DNA of 64,000 nucleotides from [Clostridium] fimetarium (GCF_900111235.1 NZ_FOJI01000002.1:248001-312000); one strand, 5' to 3'. Shown: positions 52,910 to 61,863, counted from the stretch's first letter. Numbers and translations are program-made. Notes: a model not told the origin generated them from the letters alone.

Positions 52910-55219
52910 ATGGCAGGACAAATTATTAAAACGGAATTTTCTGAGTTGATGCAGAAGTCATATATTGACTATTCAATGAGCGTTATTACAGCAAGGGCGC
53001 TTCCTGATGTAAGAGATGGCTTGAAACCAGTTCAAAGAAGGGTTCTCTACGCAATGGATCAACTGGGGCTAAATTATGATAAACCACATAGAAAGTCAGC
53101 ACGTATCGTTGGTGATACAATGGGTAAATACCATCCTCACGGTGATAGTTCAATATATGATACTTTAGTTGTTATGGAACAGGACTTCAAAAAAGGGATG
53201 GCACTCGTTGATGGACATGGTAACTTTGGTTCAATCGAGGGCGATGGCGCGGCGGCAATGCGTTACACCGAAGCAAAACTTATGAAATTCACCCAAGAAG
53301 TCTATCTCGCTGATCTTGATAAAAATGTGGTTGATTTTGTTCCCAACTTTGATGAGACAGAGAAGGAACCGGAAGTGCTTCCTGTTAGAGTTCCGAATCT
53401 TTTAATAAATGGTGCAGAAGGTATTGCTGTTGGTATGACGACGAGTATTCCTCCGCACAACCTAGGTGAAGTAGTGGATGCAGTTTGTGCATACATGGAT
53501 AATGAAGATATTTCAACGCAGGAATTAATGCAAAGTGTAATCGGACCGGATTTTCCAACGGGTGGTTTTGTTGTTAATAAGAGTGAACTTTTGAGTATAT
53601 ATGAAGGCGGAACAGGTAAAATCAAGATCCGAGGTAAGATTGCATTAGAGCCAGCTCAAAAAAAGGCTGATAAGGACAAGCTTGTAATAAGTGAAATCCC
53701 TTACACAATGATTGGTGCAAATATCGGAAAATTCATTTCTGACATCGTAGACTTAGTTGAAACGAAGAAAACTTCGGATATTACTGATGTTTCAAATGAA
53801 TCATCAAAAGATGGAATCAGAATTGTGATTGAATTAAAGAAAAATGCGGATGTGGATAATCTTATCAATATGCTCTACAAAAAAACTAGATTAGAAGACA
53901 CCTTTGGTGTAAATATGCTTGCTATAGTTGACGGAAGACCTGAAGTTATGGGCCTAAAGAAGATTATTGTCCATCATATTAACTTTCAGTATGATTTAGC
54001 TACTAGAAAATATACAACACTTCTTAATAAAGAACTAGATAATAAGGAAATTAAAGAAGGGCTTATTAAGGCTTGCGATATAATTGACTTGATAATTGAA
54101 ATCCTTCGTGGAAGTAAGAACTTAAAGCAGGCAAAAGCATGTTTGATTTCAGGTGATGTAACTGATATTAGGTTTAAATCAGAGCAGTCAAAAAAAGATG
54201 CTTCAAAACTGTGTTTTACAGAAAGACAGTCAACAGCAATTCTAGAATTGAGATTGTATCGATTGATTGGCCTCGAAATGCTTGCTTTGCAGAAGGAATA
54301 TGAAGAAACACTTGCTAAAATTGCAGAATATGAGAAAATTCTTGGAAGCAAGAAAGCTATGGCAAATGTGATAAAAAAGGATTTACAAAAAATCAAAAAA
54401 GAATATGCAATTGAAAGAAGAACAGTTATTGAAGATGGAAAAGAAGCTTCTTTTGAGGAAAAGAAAATAGAAGAACAGGAAGTTATGTTTATTATGGATC
54501 GTTTTGGATATGCGAAAACGATAGACATGGCTGCATATGAGAGAAATAAAGAGGCTGTCCATAATGAGAATAAGTACATTTTCTCATGTATGAATACTGA
54601 TAAAATCTGTATATTTACTGATAATGGAAACCTTCATCAGATTAAAGTTCATGATATCCCATTTACAAAATTCAGAGACAAAGGAACGCCTATTGATAAT
54701 CTTGGGAATTATGATAGCAGTGGTGAAACTATTATTTACTTATGCAATTCACAGTCCATTAAGAATGTGAAAATGTTGTTTGCAACTTATATGGGCATGA
54801 TGAAGCTAGTAGATACTTCGGAATTTGAAGTATCAAAAAAAACGGTGGCTTCGACAAAGCTACAAGACGGTGATAAACTGATAGGGATTTATGCAACAGA
54901 TGCAACGATTGCAGTATATTCTAAGTTTTCATTAGATGGTGAAGTAAGTGACGAAGAAGTAGTAGAAAGCCGTCAATACATTATTCTTCAAACAGTAAAT
55001 GGGGTATTTCTTAAATTTCCACTGTCTGAAATACCTGAAAAGAAAAAAAGTGCAGTTGGAGTAAGAGCAATGAAACTTGTAAACGGTGATTCGATTGAAG
55101 ATTTATATCTGCTTTCGCATTCATCTGAAGTCATTATAGATTACAAAGGCAGAGAAGTCGATTTGAATAAGATGAAGATGGCCCACAGAGATACAAAAGG
55201 TACAAAACTGCGAGTATAA
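52910..55219 (+). CDS. parC: Type IIA topoisomerase subunit A (ParC-like)
   Basis: ATG 52910 after AAGAGGGA; 769 residues. The breakage-reunion domain has KSARIVGDTMGKYHPHGDSSI and the active-site tyrosine in AMRYTEA. The pinwheel C-terminal domain lacks the QRRGGKG GyrA box (where it would be expected the sequence is KFRDKGTP). This argues for decatenase-type ParC rather than supercoiling gyrase A. A C-terminal tail ends GTKLRV, and that 3' end is repeated in tandem after the stop. Confidence 0.88.
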   Translation: MAGQIIKTEFSELMQKSYIDYSMSVITARALPDVRDGLKPVQRRVLYAMDQLGLNYDKPHRKSARIVGDTMGKYHPHGDSSIYDTLVVMEQDFKKGMALVDGHGNFGSIEGDGAAAMRYTEAKLMKFTQEVYLADLDKNVVDFVPNFDETEKEPEVLPVRVPNLLINGAEGIAVGMTTSIPPHNLGEVVDAVCAYMDNEDISTQELMQSVIGPDFPTGGFVVNKSELLSIYEGGTGKIKIRGKIALEPAQKKADKDKLVISEIPYTMIGANIGKFISDIVDLVETKKTSDITDVSNESSKDGIRIVIELKKNADVDNLINMLYKKTRLEDTFGVNMLAIVDGRPEVMGLKKIIVHHINFQYDLATRKYTTLLNKELDNKEIKEGLIKACDIIDLIIEILRGSKNLKQAKACLISGDVTDIRFKSEQSKKDASKLCFTERQSTAILELRLYRLIGLEMLALQKEYEETLAKIAEYEKILGSKKAMANVIKKDLQKIKKEYAIERRTVIEDGKEASFEEKKIEEQEVMFIMDRFGYAKTIDMAAYERNKEAVHNENKYIFSCMNTDKICIFTDNGNLHQIKVHDIPFTKFRDKGTPIDNLGNYDSSGETIIYLCNSQSIKNVKMLFATYMGMMKLVDTSEFEVSKKTVASTKLQDGDKLIGIYATDATIAVYSKFSLDGEVSDEEVVESRQYIILQTVNGVFLKFPLSEIPEKKKSAVGVRAMKLVNGDSIEDLYLLSHSSEVIIDYKGREVDLNKMKMAHRDTKGTKLRV

Positions 55220-55308
55220 TACAAAAGGTACAAAACTACGAGTATAATCACAAATGGTACAAAACTGCGAGGATTAACATAAAAGGTACAAAGTTGCGAG
55301 TATTATTA
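55191..55308 (+). repeat. Tandem copies of the parC 3' end
   Basis: The last 28 bases of parC (ATACAAAAGGTACAAAACTG and the following CGAGTATA) are followed by three more diverged copies of 28-30 bases each, outside the gene. The coding copy is the first. The array looks like slippage or repair duplication of the gene end. Confidence 0.85.
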
Positions 55309-55325
55309 AGAAAGTAAATAATGAG

Positions 55326-55368
55326 AAAATGCGTTGACAGTGTAAAATACTTGATACGCATTTTTTTT
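55326..55368 (+). terminator. Terminator of the parE-parC unit
   Basis: AAAATGCGT pairs with ACGCATTTT; a run of T residues (TTTTTTTT) follows. Confidence 0.8.
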
Positions 55369-55513
55369 ATTTGATTAAGAATTTACAGAACTTCTTCACA
55401 TATTTTACCTATTGTTTACAAACTTAATTCACATTTGTAATGTAGAATTATCTTAAACAAGGATAGCAAAAGCAATAAAGGCTGTTCAATATTTGGGCTA
55501 AGGAGATACAGGC

Positions 55514-56311
55514 ATGGCAATTGAAGTTTTTAACAGAGATGAAAAAAAATATATGATGAATGAGAAAACATACAATCAGTTACTTTTACGACTCGATGAT
55601 TATATGGAGTTAGATGCATACAATGTTGGTCAGGAATTCTATAGTATAAGCAATATTTATTATGATACTATAGATGATACGCTGATTAGGAATTCTATTG
55701 AAAAGCCAGTATACAGAGAAAAATTGAGAATGAGAAGTTATGGAATCCCATCAATTGAAGATCAGGTGTATATAGAAATTAAGAAAAAATATAACGGCAA
55801 GGTGAATAAGAGAAGAACCGCTATTAAACTTGCGGAGGCTTATGATTATTTTAATAATGATATATACCCTGATCTAAATCAAAATCAAATTAATAAGCAA
55901 GTCTTTAATGAGATTGATTACTTTAAAAACTTCTATAATGTAGTGCCGAAAGTTCATATATCATATGACAGAAGAGCTTATTTTGAAAAAAATGATGGTA
56001 ATTTTAGATTAACCTTTGATACTAATATTAAAGCAAGAAGAGAAAATATTAAACTCGAAGCTGGAAATGATGGTGAAAGGTTGCTTGAGGATGGAAAGTT
56101 TTTGATGGAGGTTAAGATTAGTAATGCAGCGCCCATATGGTTTACAAGACTTATGTCGGAGTTAAATATTTATCCCACCTCATTTTCAAAGTATGCGTCG
56201 GAATACAAAAGTTATGTAAATAAAATAATAATTAAAGGAGAACAAATATGCTTGAATCAATATTTACAACAACTACAGAGAACACAATTTCAATTAGCTC
56301 AGCAATTTTAG
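55514..56311 (+). CDS. VTC-domain protein (polyphosphate polymerase-like)
   Basis: 265 residues with the VTC tunnel-domain motifs VFNRDEKKYMMNEKTYNQLL, SNIYYDTIDDTLI, EKLRMRSYG, VYIEIKKKYNGKVNKRR and KFLMEVKISN. The domain makes or binds polyphosphate in eukaryotic VTC4; bacterial relatives are often paired with a DUF4956 membrane protein, which follows here with a 64-base overlap. The pair may be a membrane-linked polyphosphate or nucleotide-phosphate enzyme. Confidence 0.88.
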   Translation: MAIEVFNRDEKKYMMNEKTYNQLLLRLDDYMELDAYNVGQEFYSISNIYYDTIDDTLIRNSIEKPVYREKLRMRSYGIPSIEDQVYIEIKKKYNGKVNKRRTAIKLAEAYDYFNNDIYPDLNQNQINKQVFNEIDYFKNFYNVVPKVHISYDRRAYFEKNDGNFRLTFDTNIKARRENIKLEAGNDGERLLEDGKFLMEVKISNAAPIWFTRLMSELNIYPTSFSKYASEYKSYVNKIIIKGEQICLNQYLQQLQRTQFQLAQQF

Positions 56312-56940
56312 GATTGGTGGCAGCAATCATTATTGGCTTTGCAATCGGAATATCATATATGCTAGCTTCAAAAAAGAAGGGGTATAATCTCGATTTTATT
56401 ATAGGACTCGTAATTCTTCCAGCTATCGTATCAGTGGTAATACTTCTTATTGGAAGTAATGTGGCAAGAGCATTTTCAATGGCAGGTGCATTTGCACTGG
56501 TACGTTTTAGAAGTGCGCCAGGTAGTGCAAAAGATATAGCTGTTGTGTTTTTTTCAATGGCATCAGGATTGGCTTGTGGACTAGGTTATATAACCTTCGC
56601 AGCAATATTTGTAACGGCTATAATTGTTGTCCTTTTAGCACTTTCATTATCAACATTCGGTGAAAAAAAATCATGTTCAAAACAATTAAAAATAACAATC
56701 CCAGAAAATCTGAATTATCAATCAGCTTTTGATGATATATTTGATTCTTATACACAAAAAACAGAACTCAGGAACGTAAAAACAACTAATATGGGAACTT
56801 TGTTTGAATTAACATTCATAGTAGGCATGAAAACAAATATAAATGAAAAAGCGTTTATCGATGAAATCAGATGTAGAAATGGGAACTTGAATATTTCATT
56901 AGGGCTAATCCCCGATCAAAGTTATTCTATGTTGAATTGA
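56248..56940 (+). CDS. DUF4956 membrane protein
   Basis: The 230-residue product has four membrane helices in the first ~135 residues (AILGLVAAIIIGFAIGISYML, ...), the family motif FALVRFRSAPGSAKDIAVVFFSMASGLACGLGY, and a C-terminal soluble domain. It occurs almost always with a VTC protein. The start ATG has AAAGGAGAACAAAT before it and overlaps the VTC gene. Confidence 0.9.
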   Translation: MLESIFTTTTENTISISSAILGLVAAIIIGFAIGISYMLASKKKGYNLDFIIGLVILPAIVSVVILLIGSNVARAFSMAGAFALVRFRSAPGSAKDIAVVFFSMASGLACGLGYITFAAIFVTAIIVVLLALSLSTFGEKKSCSKQLKITIPENLNYQSAFDDIFDSYTQKTELRNVKTTNMGTLFELTFIVGMKTNINEKAFIDEIRCRNGNLNISLGLIPDQSYSMLN

Positions 56941-56960
56941 TGGACGGACGGACGGACGAA

Positions 56961-57111
56961 AAAACAGATATATATCCTCTTGTTCGCTATTGCCTCTACA
57001 CCCATACTGGATTGTCTGTATTCGGTTCGACACTAAAGTGTCAACCGCCTATAGACAATCCAGTATGGGTGTAACGGCAAATGCGGACAATTGAGGATAT
57101 ATATCTGTTTT
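56961..57111. repeat. Palindromic element 1 of the composite region
   Basis: Outer arms AAAACAGATATATATCCTC and GAGGATATATATCTGTTTT pair perfectly, as do the inner arms beginning ACACCCATACTGG (56998-57017) and ending CCAGTATGGGTGT (57053-57072). The internal-loop stretches TTGTTCGCTATTGCCTCT and AACGGCAAATGCGGACAATT separate the two stems, and GACAC...GTGTC pairs at the centre. Confidence 0.9.
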
Positions 57112-57202
57112 TTCTGCTCGCTGTTGTGCAATTAGCATAGAAAAGGCGCAAAAACCAAAAAAAGAAAAAATGCAGCATTTGAAGCGTTGACGAGCAGAAA
57201 AA

Positions 57203-57528
57203 GCCAATGCATCTCCTCAATCGCCCGCATTTACCGTTACAACTACGTGAAAAAAGTACCGTCACGCATCACCGCGCGTGCAGTTTTTGAATCGCCAACG
57301 AGCAGAAAAAGCCAATGAATCTCCTCAACTGTCCGCATTTGCATTACAACCACGTAAAAATAAGTACCGTCTCGCATCCCGCGCCGTGCAGCTTTTCAAA
57401 TAGCCAACGAGCAGAAAAAGCCAATGCATTTCCTCAATTGTCCGCATCTGCATTACAACCACGTAAAAATAAGTACCGTCTCGCATCCCGCGCCGTGCAG
57501 CTTTTCAAATAGCCAACGAGCAGAAAAA
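57203..57528 (+). repeat. Tandem 108-109-bp repeats (three full units)
   Basis: Units at 57203-57310, 57311-57419 and 57420-57528 are about 85-97% alike, each starting GCCAATGCAT or a near match and ending GAGCAGAAAAA. The first ~45 bases of a fourth unit form the 5' half of hairpin 2. They contain no spacer-like variable part, so this is not a CRISPR array. Confidence 0.9.
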
Positions 57529-57677
57529 GCCAATGCATTTCCTCAATTGTCCGCATTTGCCGTTACAACCTTACGCGATTGTCTACAGTCGGTTGACACA
57601 TCCTTTTGTGTCAAACCGAATGCAGACAATCACGTAAGGTTGTAGAGGCAATAGCGAACAAGAGGAAATGCATTGGC
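57529..57677. repeat. Palindromic element 2 of the composite region (inverted copy)
   Basis: Outer arms GCCAATGCATTTCCTC and GAGGAAATGCATTGGC pair, as do inner arms starting ACAACCTTACG (57565-57584) and ending CGTAAGGTTGT (57624-57643). The loop stretches AATTGTCCGCATTTGCCGTT and AGAGGCAATAGCGAACAA are exact reverse complements of those in element 1, although stem sequences differ. Confidence 0.9.
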
Positions 57678-57771
57678 GTTTTCGTCCGTAATTATTAAAA
57701 AACAAATCCTTCTTGCTTTATTTGGGAAAATATATTAAAATTAAATGGAAGTTAAAAAAGGACGTGAAAAC

Positions 57772-58029
57772 ATGGTAGATAATAATACACAATTTTTCAA
57801 AACACAACCAGAGAAGACCATTTCAGTAGAAGGTATCTTGGAACAGGTATATTTAGCACTTAAGGAAAAAGGATATAACCCAGTTAATCAGATTGTTGGA
57901 TATATTATGTCAGGTGATCCAACTTATATAACAAGTCATAATAATGCTCGAAGCCTGATTATGAAGGTTGAAAGAGATGAACTTGTTGAAGAAGTAATAA
58001 AATATTTTATTGAAGGCAAAGGTCTTTAA
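57772..58029 (+). CDS. ireB: IreB family regulatory protein
   Basis: Starting at ATG 57772 (AAAGGACG upstream), the 85-residue product has the IreB/DUF965 pattern: [42 protein letters not shown]. It is a phosphorylated regulator of the PASTA kinase pathway and cell envelope stress in relatives. It is followed immediately by ruvX, as in other Firmicutes. Confidence 0.92.
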   Translation: MVDNNTQFFKTQPEKTISVEGILEQVYLALKEKGYNPVNQIVGYIMSGDPTYITSHNNARSLIMKVERDELVEEVIKYFIEGKGL

Positions 58030-58031
58030 TT

Positions 58032-58529
58032 ATGAGAATATTAGGACTTGATTATGGCACCAAGACAGTTGGTGTTGCTGTTTGTGATCCCTTGGAATAT
58101 ACTGCACAAGGTTTGGAGATAATACGAAGGAAAGAAGATAATAAGCTAAGACAAACTTTGGCTCGAATAGAAGAGATAATACAAGAATATGGTGTAGAAA
58201 GAGTTGTACTTGGTTTCCCAAAACATTTGAATAATACAATTGGTGACAGAGCAGAGAAATCAATTGAATTTGGTCAAATGATTGAAAGAAGAACAGGATT
58301 GCCTGTCATAATGTGGGATGAAAGATACACAACAGTATCTGCAAACCAGATTCTAATGGAAAGCAAAGTTAGACGTGAAGATAGAAAAGAATATGTTGAT
58401 AAAGTTGCCGCTGCAATTATATTGCAGGGTTATTTAGATATGTTAAGTATGAAAAAGAAGCTACAAGAAGAACAACAAGAGCAACAACAAGAAGAGCTAC
58501 AAGAAGAACAATCGAAAGAAGAGGATTAA
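58032..58529 (+). CDS. ruvX: Holliday junction resolvase-like RuvX/YqgF
   Basis: The RNase H-like core has [17 protein letters not shown] and [17 protein letters not shown]. The C terminus has an extra ~25 residues of Glu/Gln repeats ([15 protein letters not shown]), not usual for the family. It is involved in rRNA maturation and perhaps junction resolution. It starts two bases after the ireB stop. Confidence 0.92.
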   Translation: MRILGLDYGTKTVGVAVCDPLEYTAQGLEIIRRKEDNKLRQTLARIEEIIQEYGVERVVLGFPKHLNNTIGDRAEKSIEFGQMIERRTGLPVIMWDERYTTVSANQILMESKVRREDRKEYVDKVAAAIILQGYLDMLSMKKKLQEEQQEQQQEELQEEQSKEED

Positions 58530-58531
58530 TA

Positions 58532-58798
58532 ATGGAAAAGATAATGTTTGAAACTGATGAAGAAGGATTGGTTGAATTTTTTGTGCTTGAAGAAACAAGA
58601 ATCAATGGAATAAATTATCTTATGGTTACAGAATCAGACGATGATGGTGATGACGAAGCGGTAGCTTATATATTAAAAGATACTTCAGCAGCAGCAGAAG
58701 CAGAAGCAATCTACGAGATGGTAGAAGATGATGATGAATTAGAATATGTTTCAAAAGTATTTGCAGAATTATTAGAAGATGTAGATATTGAGATGTAG
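58532..58798 (+). CDS. DUF1292 family protein (YrzB-like)
   Basis: 88 residues and very acidic, with the DUF1292 pattern: MFETDEEGLVEFFVLEETRINGINYLMVTE and then DEAVAYILKD. It starts two bases after ruvX, forming the conserved ireB-ruvX-DUF1292 operon. Function unknown. Confidence 0.88.
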   Translation: MEKIMFETDEEGLVEFFVLEETRINGINYLMVTESDDDGDDEAVAYILKDTSAAAEAEAIYEMVEDDDELEYVSKVFAELLEDVDIEM

Positions 58799-58956
58799 AT
58801 ATAGATGTAATCGTTATAATTGAGCAAGTTCTGTTTTGACAAGTAATCCCATAAAGTTTAGTAGACGATGGATTTAAACAGTGGAGTGAGGGTTGAGACA
58901 AATCAAGTTGCAATAGCTTATAGCGGTCAAAAGAAATAAAATCAAGAGGTGCGAAT

Positions 58957-60621
58957 TTGAAAAAAGAGAATAATGGAACTGTTAAGATCATACCAATAGG
59001 TGGTCTTGAGCAGATCGGAATGAACATGACTGCCATCGAAAGCGAGGACAGTATTATTGTTATTGACTGCGGTCTTGCGTTTCCGGATGATGAAATGCTT
59101 GGAATTGATTTGGTGATTCCAGATATAACATATTTGAAAGATAATATTGCTAAAGTGAAGGGATTTGTAATTACGCATGGTCATGAAGATCATATAGGTG
59201 CAATCCCTTACGTTTTGAAAGAAGTCAATGTACCGATTTATGCAACAAAATTAACAATGGGTATCATCGAATCAAAGTTAAAAGAACATAACTTGATGCG
59301 TGAAGTTAAGCGAAAAGTTATTAAATACGGACAATCAATTAATTTGGGTTGTTTTAGAATTGAATTTATTAGAACGAATCATAGTATTGCTGATTCAGCT
59401 GCATTTGCTATATTTACACCTGCTGGGACCATCGTCCATACAGGCGATTTCAAGGTAGATTATACTCCAGTATTTGGGGATCCAATTGATTTGCAAAGAT
59501 TTGGTGAACTGGGTAAAAAGGGAGTACTTGCACTTATGTGTGATAGTACAAATGTACTTAGACCTGGATTTACAATGTCAGAAAAAACAGTTGGTAAGAC
59601 ATTTGACACAATATTTAGTGAAAATATTCATAGTAGAATTATTATTGCTACATTTGCATCTAATGTTGACAGAGTTCAACAGATTATTAACTCGGCCTGC
59701 AAGTTCAAACGTAAAGTTTGTGTGGAAGGACGAAGTATGGTTAATATTGTTGGTGTCGCACAAGAACTAGGATTCCTAGATATTCCGGCGGGAACATTAA
59801 TTGAAACTGAACAGATGAAGAATTATACGAATGAGCAAATTGTTCTTATTACCACGGGTAGTCAGGGTGAGACGATGGCAGCACTTTCGAGAATGGCTGC
59901 ATCACTTCATAGAAAAGTATCAATTCAACCAGGTGATGTTGTTATATTTAGTTCAACACCAATACCTGGAAACGAAAAGTCAGTATCTAAAGTAATTAAT
60001 GAACTTGGTATGAAGGGTGCAAAAGTAATATTTCAAGATGCACATGTATCAGGACATGCTTGTGAAGAAGAAATCAAACTTATGTATTCAATTATAAAGC
60101 CAAAGTATTCAATACCTGTGCATGGTGAATACAGACATTTGAAGGGACAAGCAGAACTTGCGGAAGGCCTTGGAATTAAAAAAGAAAACATCTTTGTTCT
60201 TCGTTCAGGGGATGTACTTGAACTCAGTGAGGAAAAAGCAGAAGTAGTAGGTAAGGTTCAGACAGGAGCTATTCTTGTTGATGGACTTGGCGTTGGTGAT
60301 GTTGGTAATATTGTTCTTCGGGATCGTCAAAATCTTGCTGAGAACGGAATTATCATTGTTGTTCTCACATTAGAAAAATTCAGTAATCAATTACTTTCGG
60401 GTCCAGATATTGTTTCGAGAGGATTTGTATATGTTAGAGAATCAGAAGGCCTTATGGATGATGCTAAAGCAGTCGTTGAAAAATCAGTTCAACACTGTTT
60501 AGATAAAAACATTTCTGACTGGAGCAAGATAAAGGGAATTATAAAAGATGATTTAAGCGATTATATGTGGAAGAAAATGAAGAGGAATCCAGTTATTCTT
60601 CCAATCATTATGGAGGCATAA
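58957..60621 (+). CDS. rnj: Ribonuclease J
   Basis: TTG start at 58957 (AAGAGGTG at 58944). The 554-residue metallo-beta-lactamase/beta-CASP nuclease has HGHEDHIGA, HTGDFK, and the CASP motif TTGSQGE, plus PVHGEYRHL near the end. It performs 5'-to-3' exonucleolytic and endonucleolytic mRNA decay. The C-terminal region is shorter than in B. subtilis paralogues but complete for the family. It is followed by the palindromic element B. Confidence 0.95.
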   Translation: MKKENNGTVKIIPIGGLEQIGMNMTAIESEDSIIVIDCGLAFPDDEMLGIDLVIPDITYLKDNIAKVKGFVITHGHEDHIGAIPYVLKEVNVPIYATKLTMGIIESKLKEHNLMREVKRKVIKYGQSINLGCFRIEFIRTNHSIADSAAFAIFTPAGTIVHTGDFKVDYTPVFGDPIDLQRFGELGKKGVLALMCDSTNVLRPGFTMSEKTVGKTFDTIFSENIHSRIIIATFASNVDRVQQIINSACKFKRKVCVEGRSMVNIVGVAQELGFLDIPAGTLIETEQMKNYTNEQIVLITTGSQGETMAALSRMAASLHRKVSIQPGDVVIFSSTPIPGNEKSVSKVINELGMKGAKVIFQDAHVSGHACEEEIKLMYSIIKPKYSIPVHGEYRHLKGQAELAEGLGIKKENIFVLRSGDVLELSEEKAEVVGKVQTGAILVDGLGVGDVGNIVLRDRQNLAENGIIIVVLTLEKFSNQLLSGPDIVSRGFVYVRESEGLMDDAKAVVEKSVQHCLDKNISDWSKIKGIIKDDLSDYMWKKMKRNPVILPIIMEA

Positions 60622-60638
60622 TATTTGAATTAAATGAG

Positions 60639-60814
60639 TTGAGCGTTAAATTTCTTCAGGGAGGGTGCTGAGTGAATATTAATTTATAATTATATATTTT
60701 GCCTTGCCTTTCCTTCAAACAGCAAAGGGCGCTGTTTGAAGCCGGTCTGCGGTAAAATGTATAATTAGAAATTAATATTCACAGTTACATTTTGGAAGGG
60801 AATTTAATGCTCAA
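60639..60814. repeat. Long palindromic element with covarying arms, copy B
   Basis: It lies right after the rnj stop, as copy A lies after parE. The outer arms TTGAGCGTTAAATTT and GAATTTAATGCTCAA pair (two mismatches/G-T), and the inner arms GTGAATATTAATTTATAATT (60672) and AATTAGAAATTAATATTCAC pair. The core GCCTTGCCTTTCCTTCAAAC ... GCCGGTCTGCGG is shared with copy A. Confidence 0.85.
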
Positions 60815-60831
60815 GTTGTTGCTTATTGATA

Positions 60832-61094
60832 AATTCAAATATTAGGATTTAAGGGCGGAAAAGGCACTAGATTGAAATATTAGTCTTTAGGGCCGAAAAT
60901 GCACTAGATTGCTATATTGAAATATTAGTCTTTAGGATGGAAAATGAATTGGATTGATAAATCCCAATAATAGGATTTGGGCAGAAAATATCTGAGATGT
61001 ATAGACTAAAATATTAGGCTTTAGGGCTGAAAATGTGTTGGATTGGTAGATTAAAATATTAAGTTTGAGGACAGAAAATGCGTGACATTGATAG
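60832..61094 (+). repeat. 45-bp tandem repeats grown from the ylbF-like gene start
   Basis: Six diverged units of ~45 bases follow the pattern ATTGAAATATTAG-TTTAGGG--GAAAATG--TTGGATTG. The last unit contains the actual start codon of the next gene (GACAGAAAATGCGTGACATTG and on), and the others are imperfect upstream copies of that start region. The period is 15 codons. Confidence 0.85.
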
Positions 61095-61419
61095 ATTGAA
61101 ATATGAGCTGGCGGAAGCACTGAAGAGTAGTGAAGAGTATTTAAATTATAAAAAGTGCAAGGATTTACTGGCAGAAAAGCCGGATATTGAACGTAGTGTA
61201 GACGATATGAGACGACAAACATTTGAACTCCAAAACTCAGAAGAATTTGATAATTCTTTTGAAGCAATTGATGATTTTAGTCGTAGATTTGAAATTGAGT
61301 GTTCACAAGATGTGGCAAACAATTTTTTAAAAGCTGAAATATGCCTCTGCCGAATGGTTCAAGAGATTTGCAAAACAATTATAGAGGATATTGATTTTAA
61401 TCTAGACTTTTTGAAGTGA
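61078..61419 (+). CDS. YlbF/YmcA-family protein
   Basis: 113 helical residues with the pattern YELAEALKSSEEYLNYKKCKDLLAEKPDIE, matching the YlbF/YmcA family. In B. subtilis these proteins form the Y-complex that tunes RNase Y cleavage and competence/biofilm decisions. Proximity to RNase J suggests a role in RNA processing. The start region is itself part of a 45-bp repeat array, so translation initiation might vary with array length. Confidence 0.85.
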   Translation: MRDIDRLKYELAEALKSSEEYLNYKKCKDLLAEKPDIERSVDDMRRQTFELQNSEEFDNSFEAIDDFSRRFEIECSQDVANNFLKAEICLCRMVQEICKTIIEDIDFNLDFLK

Positions 61420-61459
61420 TATCTGATATAATATGGTTACGCAAAGGAGATTTGATAAA

Positions 61460-61843
61460 ATGAAAAATAAAAGCGTTAAACTTATAATAGGAATTTCTTT
61501 GAATGCAATAGCAATCGTTTTGGTAATATTTTTAGTATATTCCGTTGGGACCAATGCATTTGCATTTGGGGGCAAGGTATTCAATGAAAAATCAGTTGAT
61601 ATTGAAAGTTTGAATAGAGAAGTTGAAGTTACAATTCCAGATAAAATAACAACTAGTCAGCTTACTAAAATTTTATATACAAAAGGCCTGATTGATGATA
61701 AGAAAGTATTTTATGTCCAGGTCGAATTATCAGATTATAAAAACAAATTTATAGAAGGTACATATACGCTTGGTACTTCCATGAAACCATCACAGATGAT
61801 GGAAACGTTGAGTACTGCGGCTACTGTGAGTGCAGAAAAGTAA
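61460..61843 (+). CDS. Short MltG-like protein lacking the catalytic domain
   Basis: The start is ATG 61460 (AAAGGAG at 61443). The 127-residue product has one membrane helix (residues ~7-30) and the N-terminal LysM-like portion of MltG (VTIPDKITTSQLTKILYTKGLIDDKKVFYVQVE) but ends before the lytic transglycosylase domain. In B. subtilis, mltG (yrrL) precedes trmR in the same place, so this is the syntenic, shortened form. Confidence 0.75.
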   Translation: MKNKSVKLIIGISLNAIAIVLVIFLVYSVGTNAFAFGGKVFNEKSVDIESLNREVEVTIPDKITTSQLTKILYTKGLIDDKKVFYVQVELSDYKNKFIEGTYTLGTSMKPSQMMETLSTAATVSAEK

Positions 61844-61863
61844 TTGCGCTAGAACATAAACTT

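Larger units (their letters stand above)
56942..57690. repeat. Composite repeat region: two inverted hairpins flanking a 109-bp tandem array
   Basis: The 750-base gap between DUF4956 and ireB starts with four GGAC units and ACGGACGAAAA, and ends with the inverse TTTTCGTCCGT. Within it lie hairpin 1 (56961-57111), three tandem units (57203-57528) and hairpin 2 (57529-57677), which is an inverted, diverged copy of hairpin 1. No gene of credible coding quality is present in it. Confidence 0.9.

Noticed and set aside
50576-55219. Calling the pair gyrB/gyrA
   Set aside because: The A subunit lacks the QRRGGKG box, so a topoisomerase IV-like assignment fits better; gyrase is presumably elsewhere.
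57203-57528. Possible CRISPR array
   Set aside because: Units are 108-109 bases and directly joined, with no distinct spacers and no cas genes in the window.
57315-57645. Two overlapping open frames (65 and 73 codons) in the tandem repeat
   Set aside because: Both simply follow the 109-bp repeat without start signals; coding-like look is due to repeat composition.
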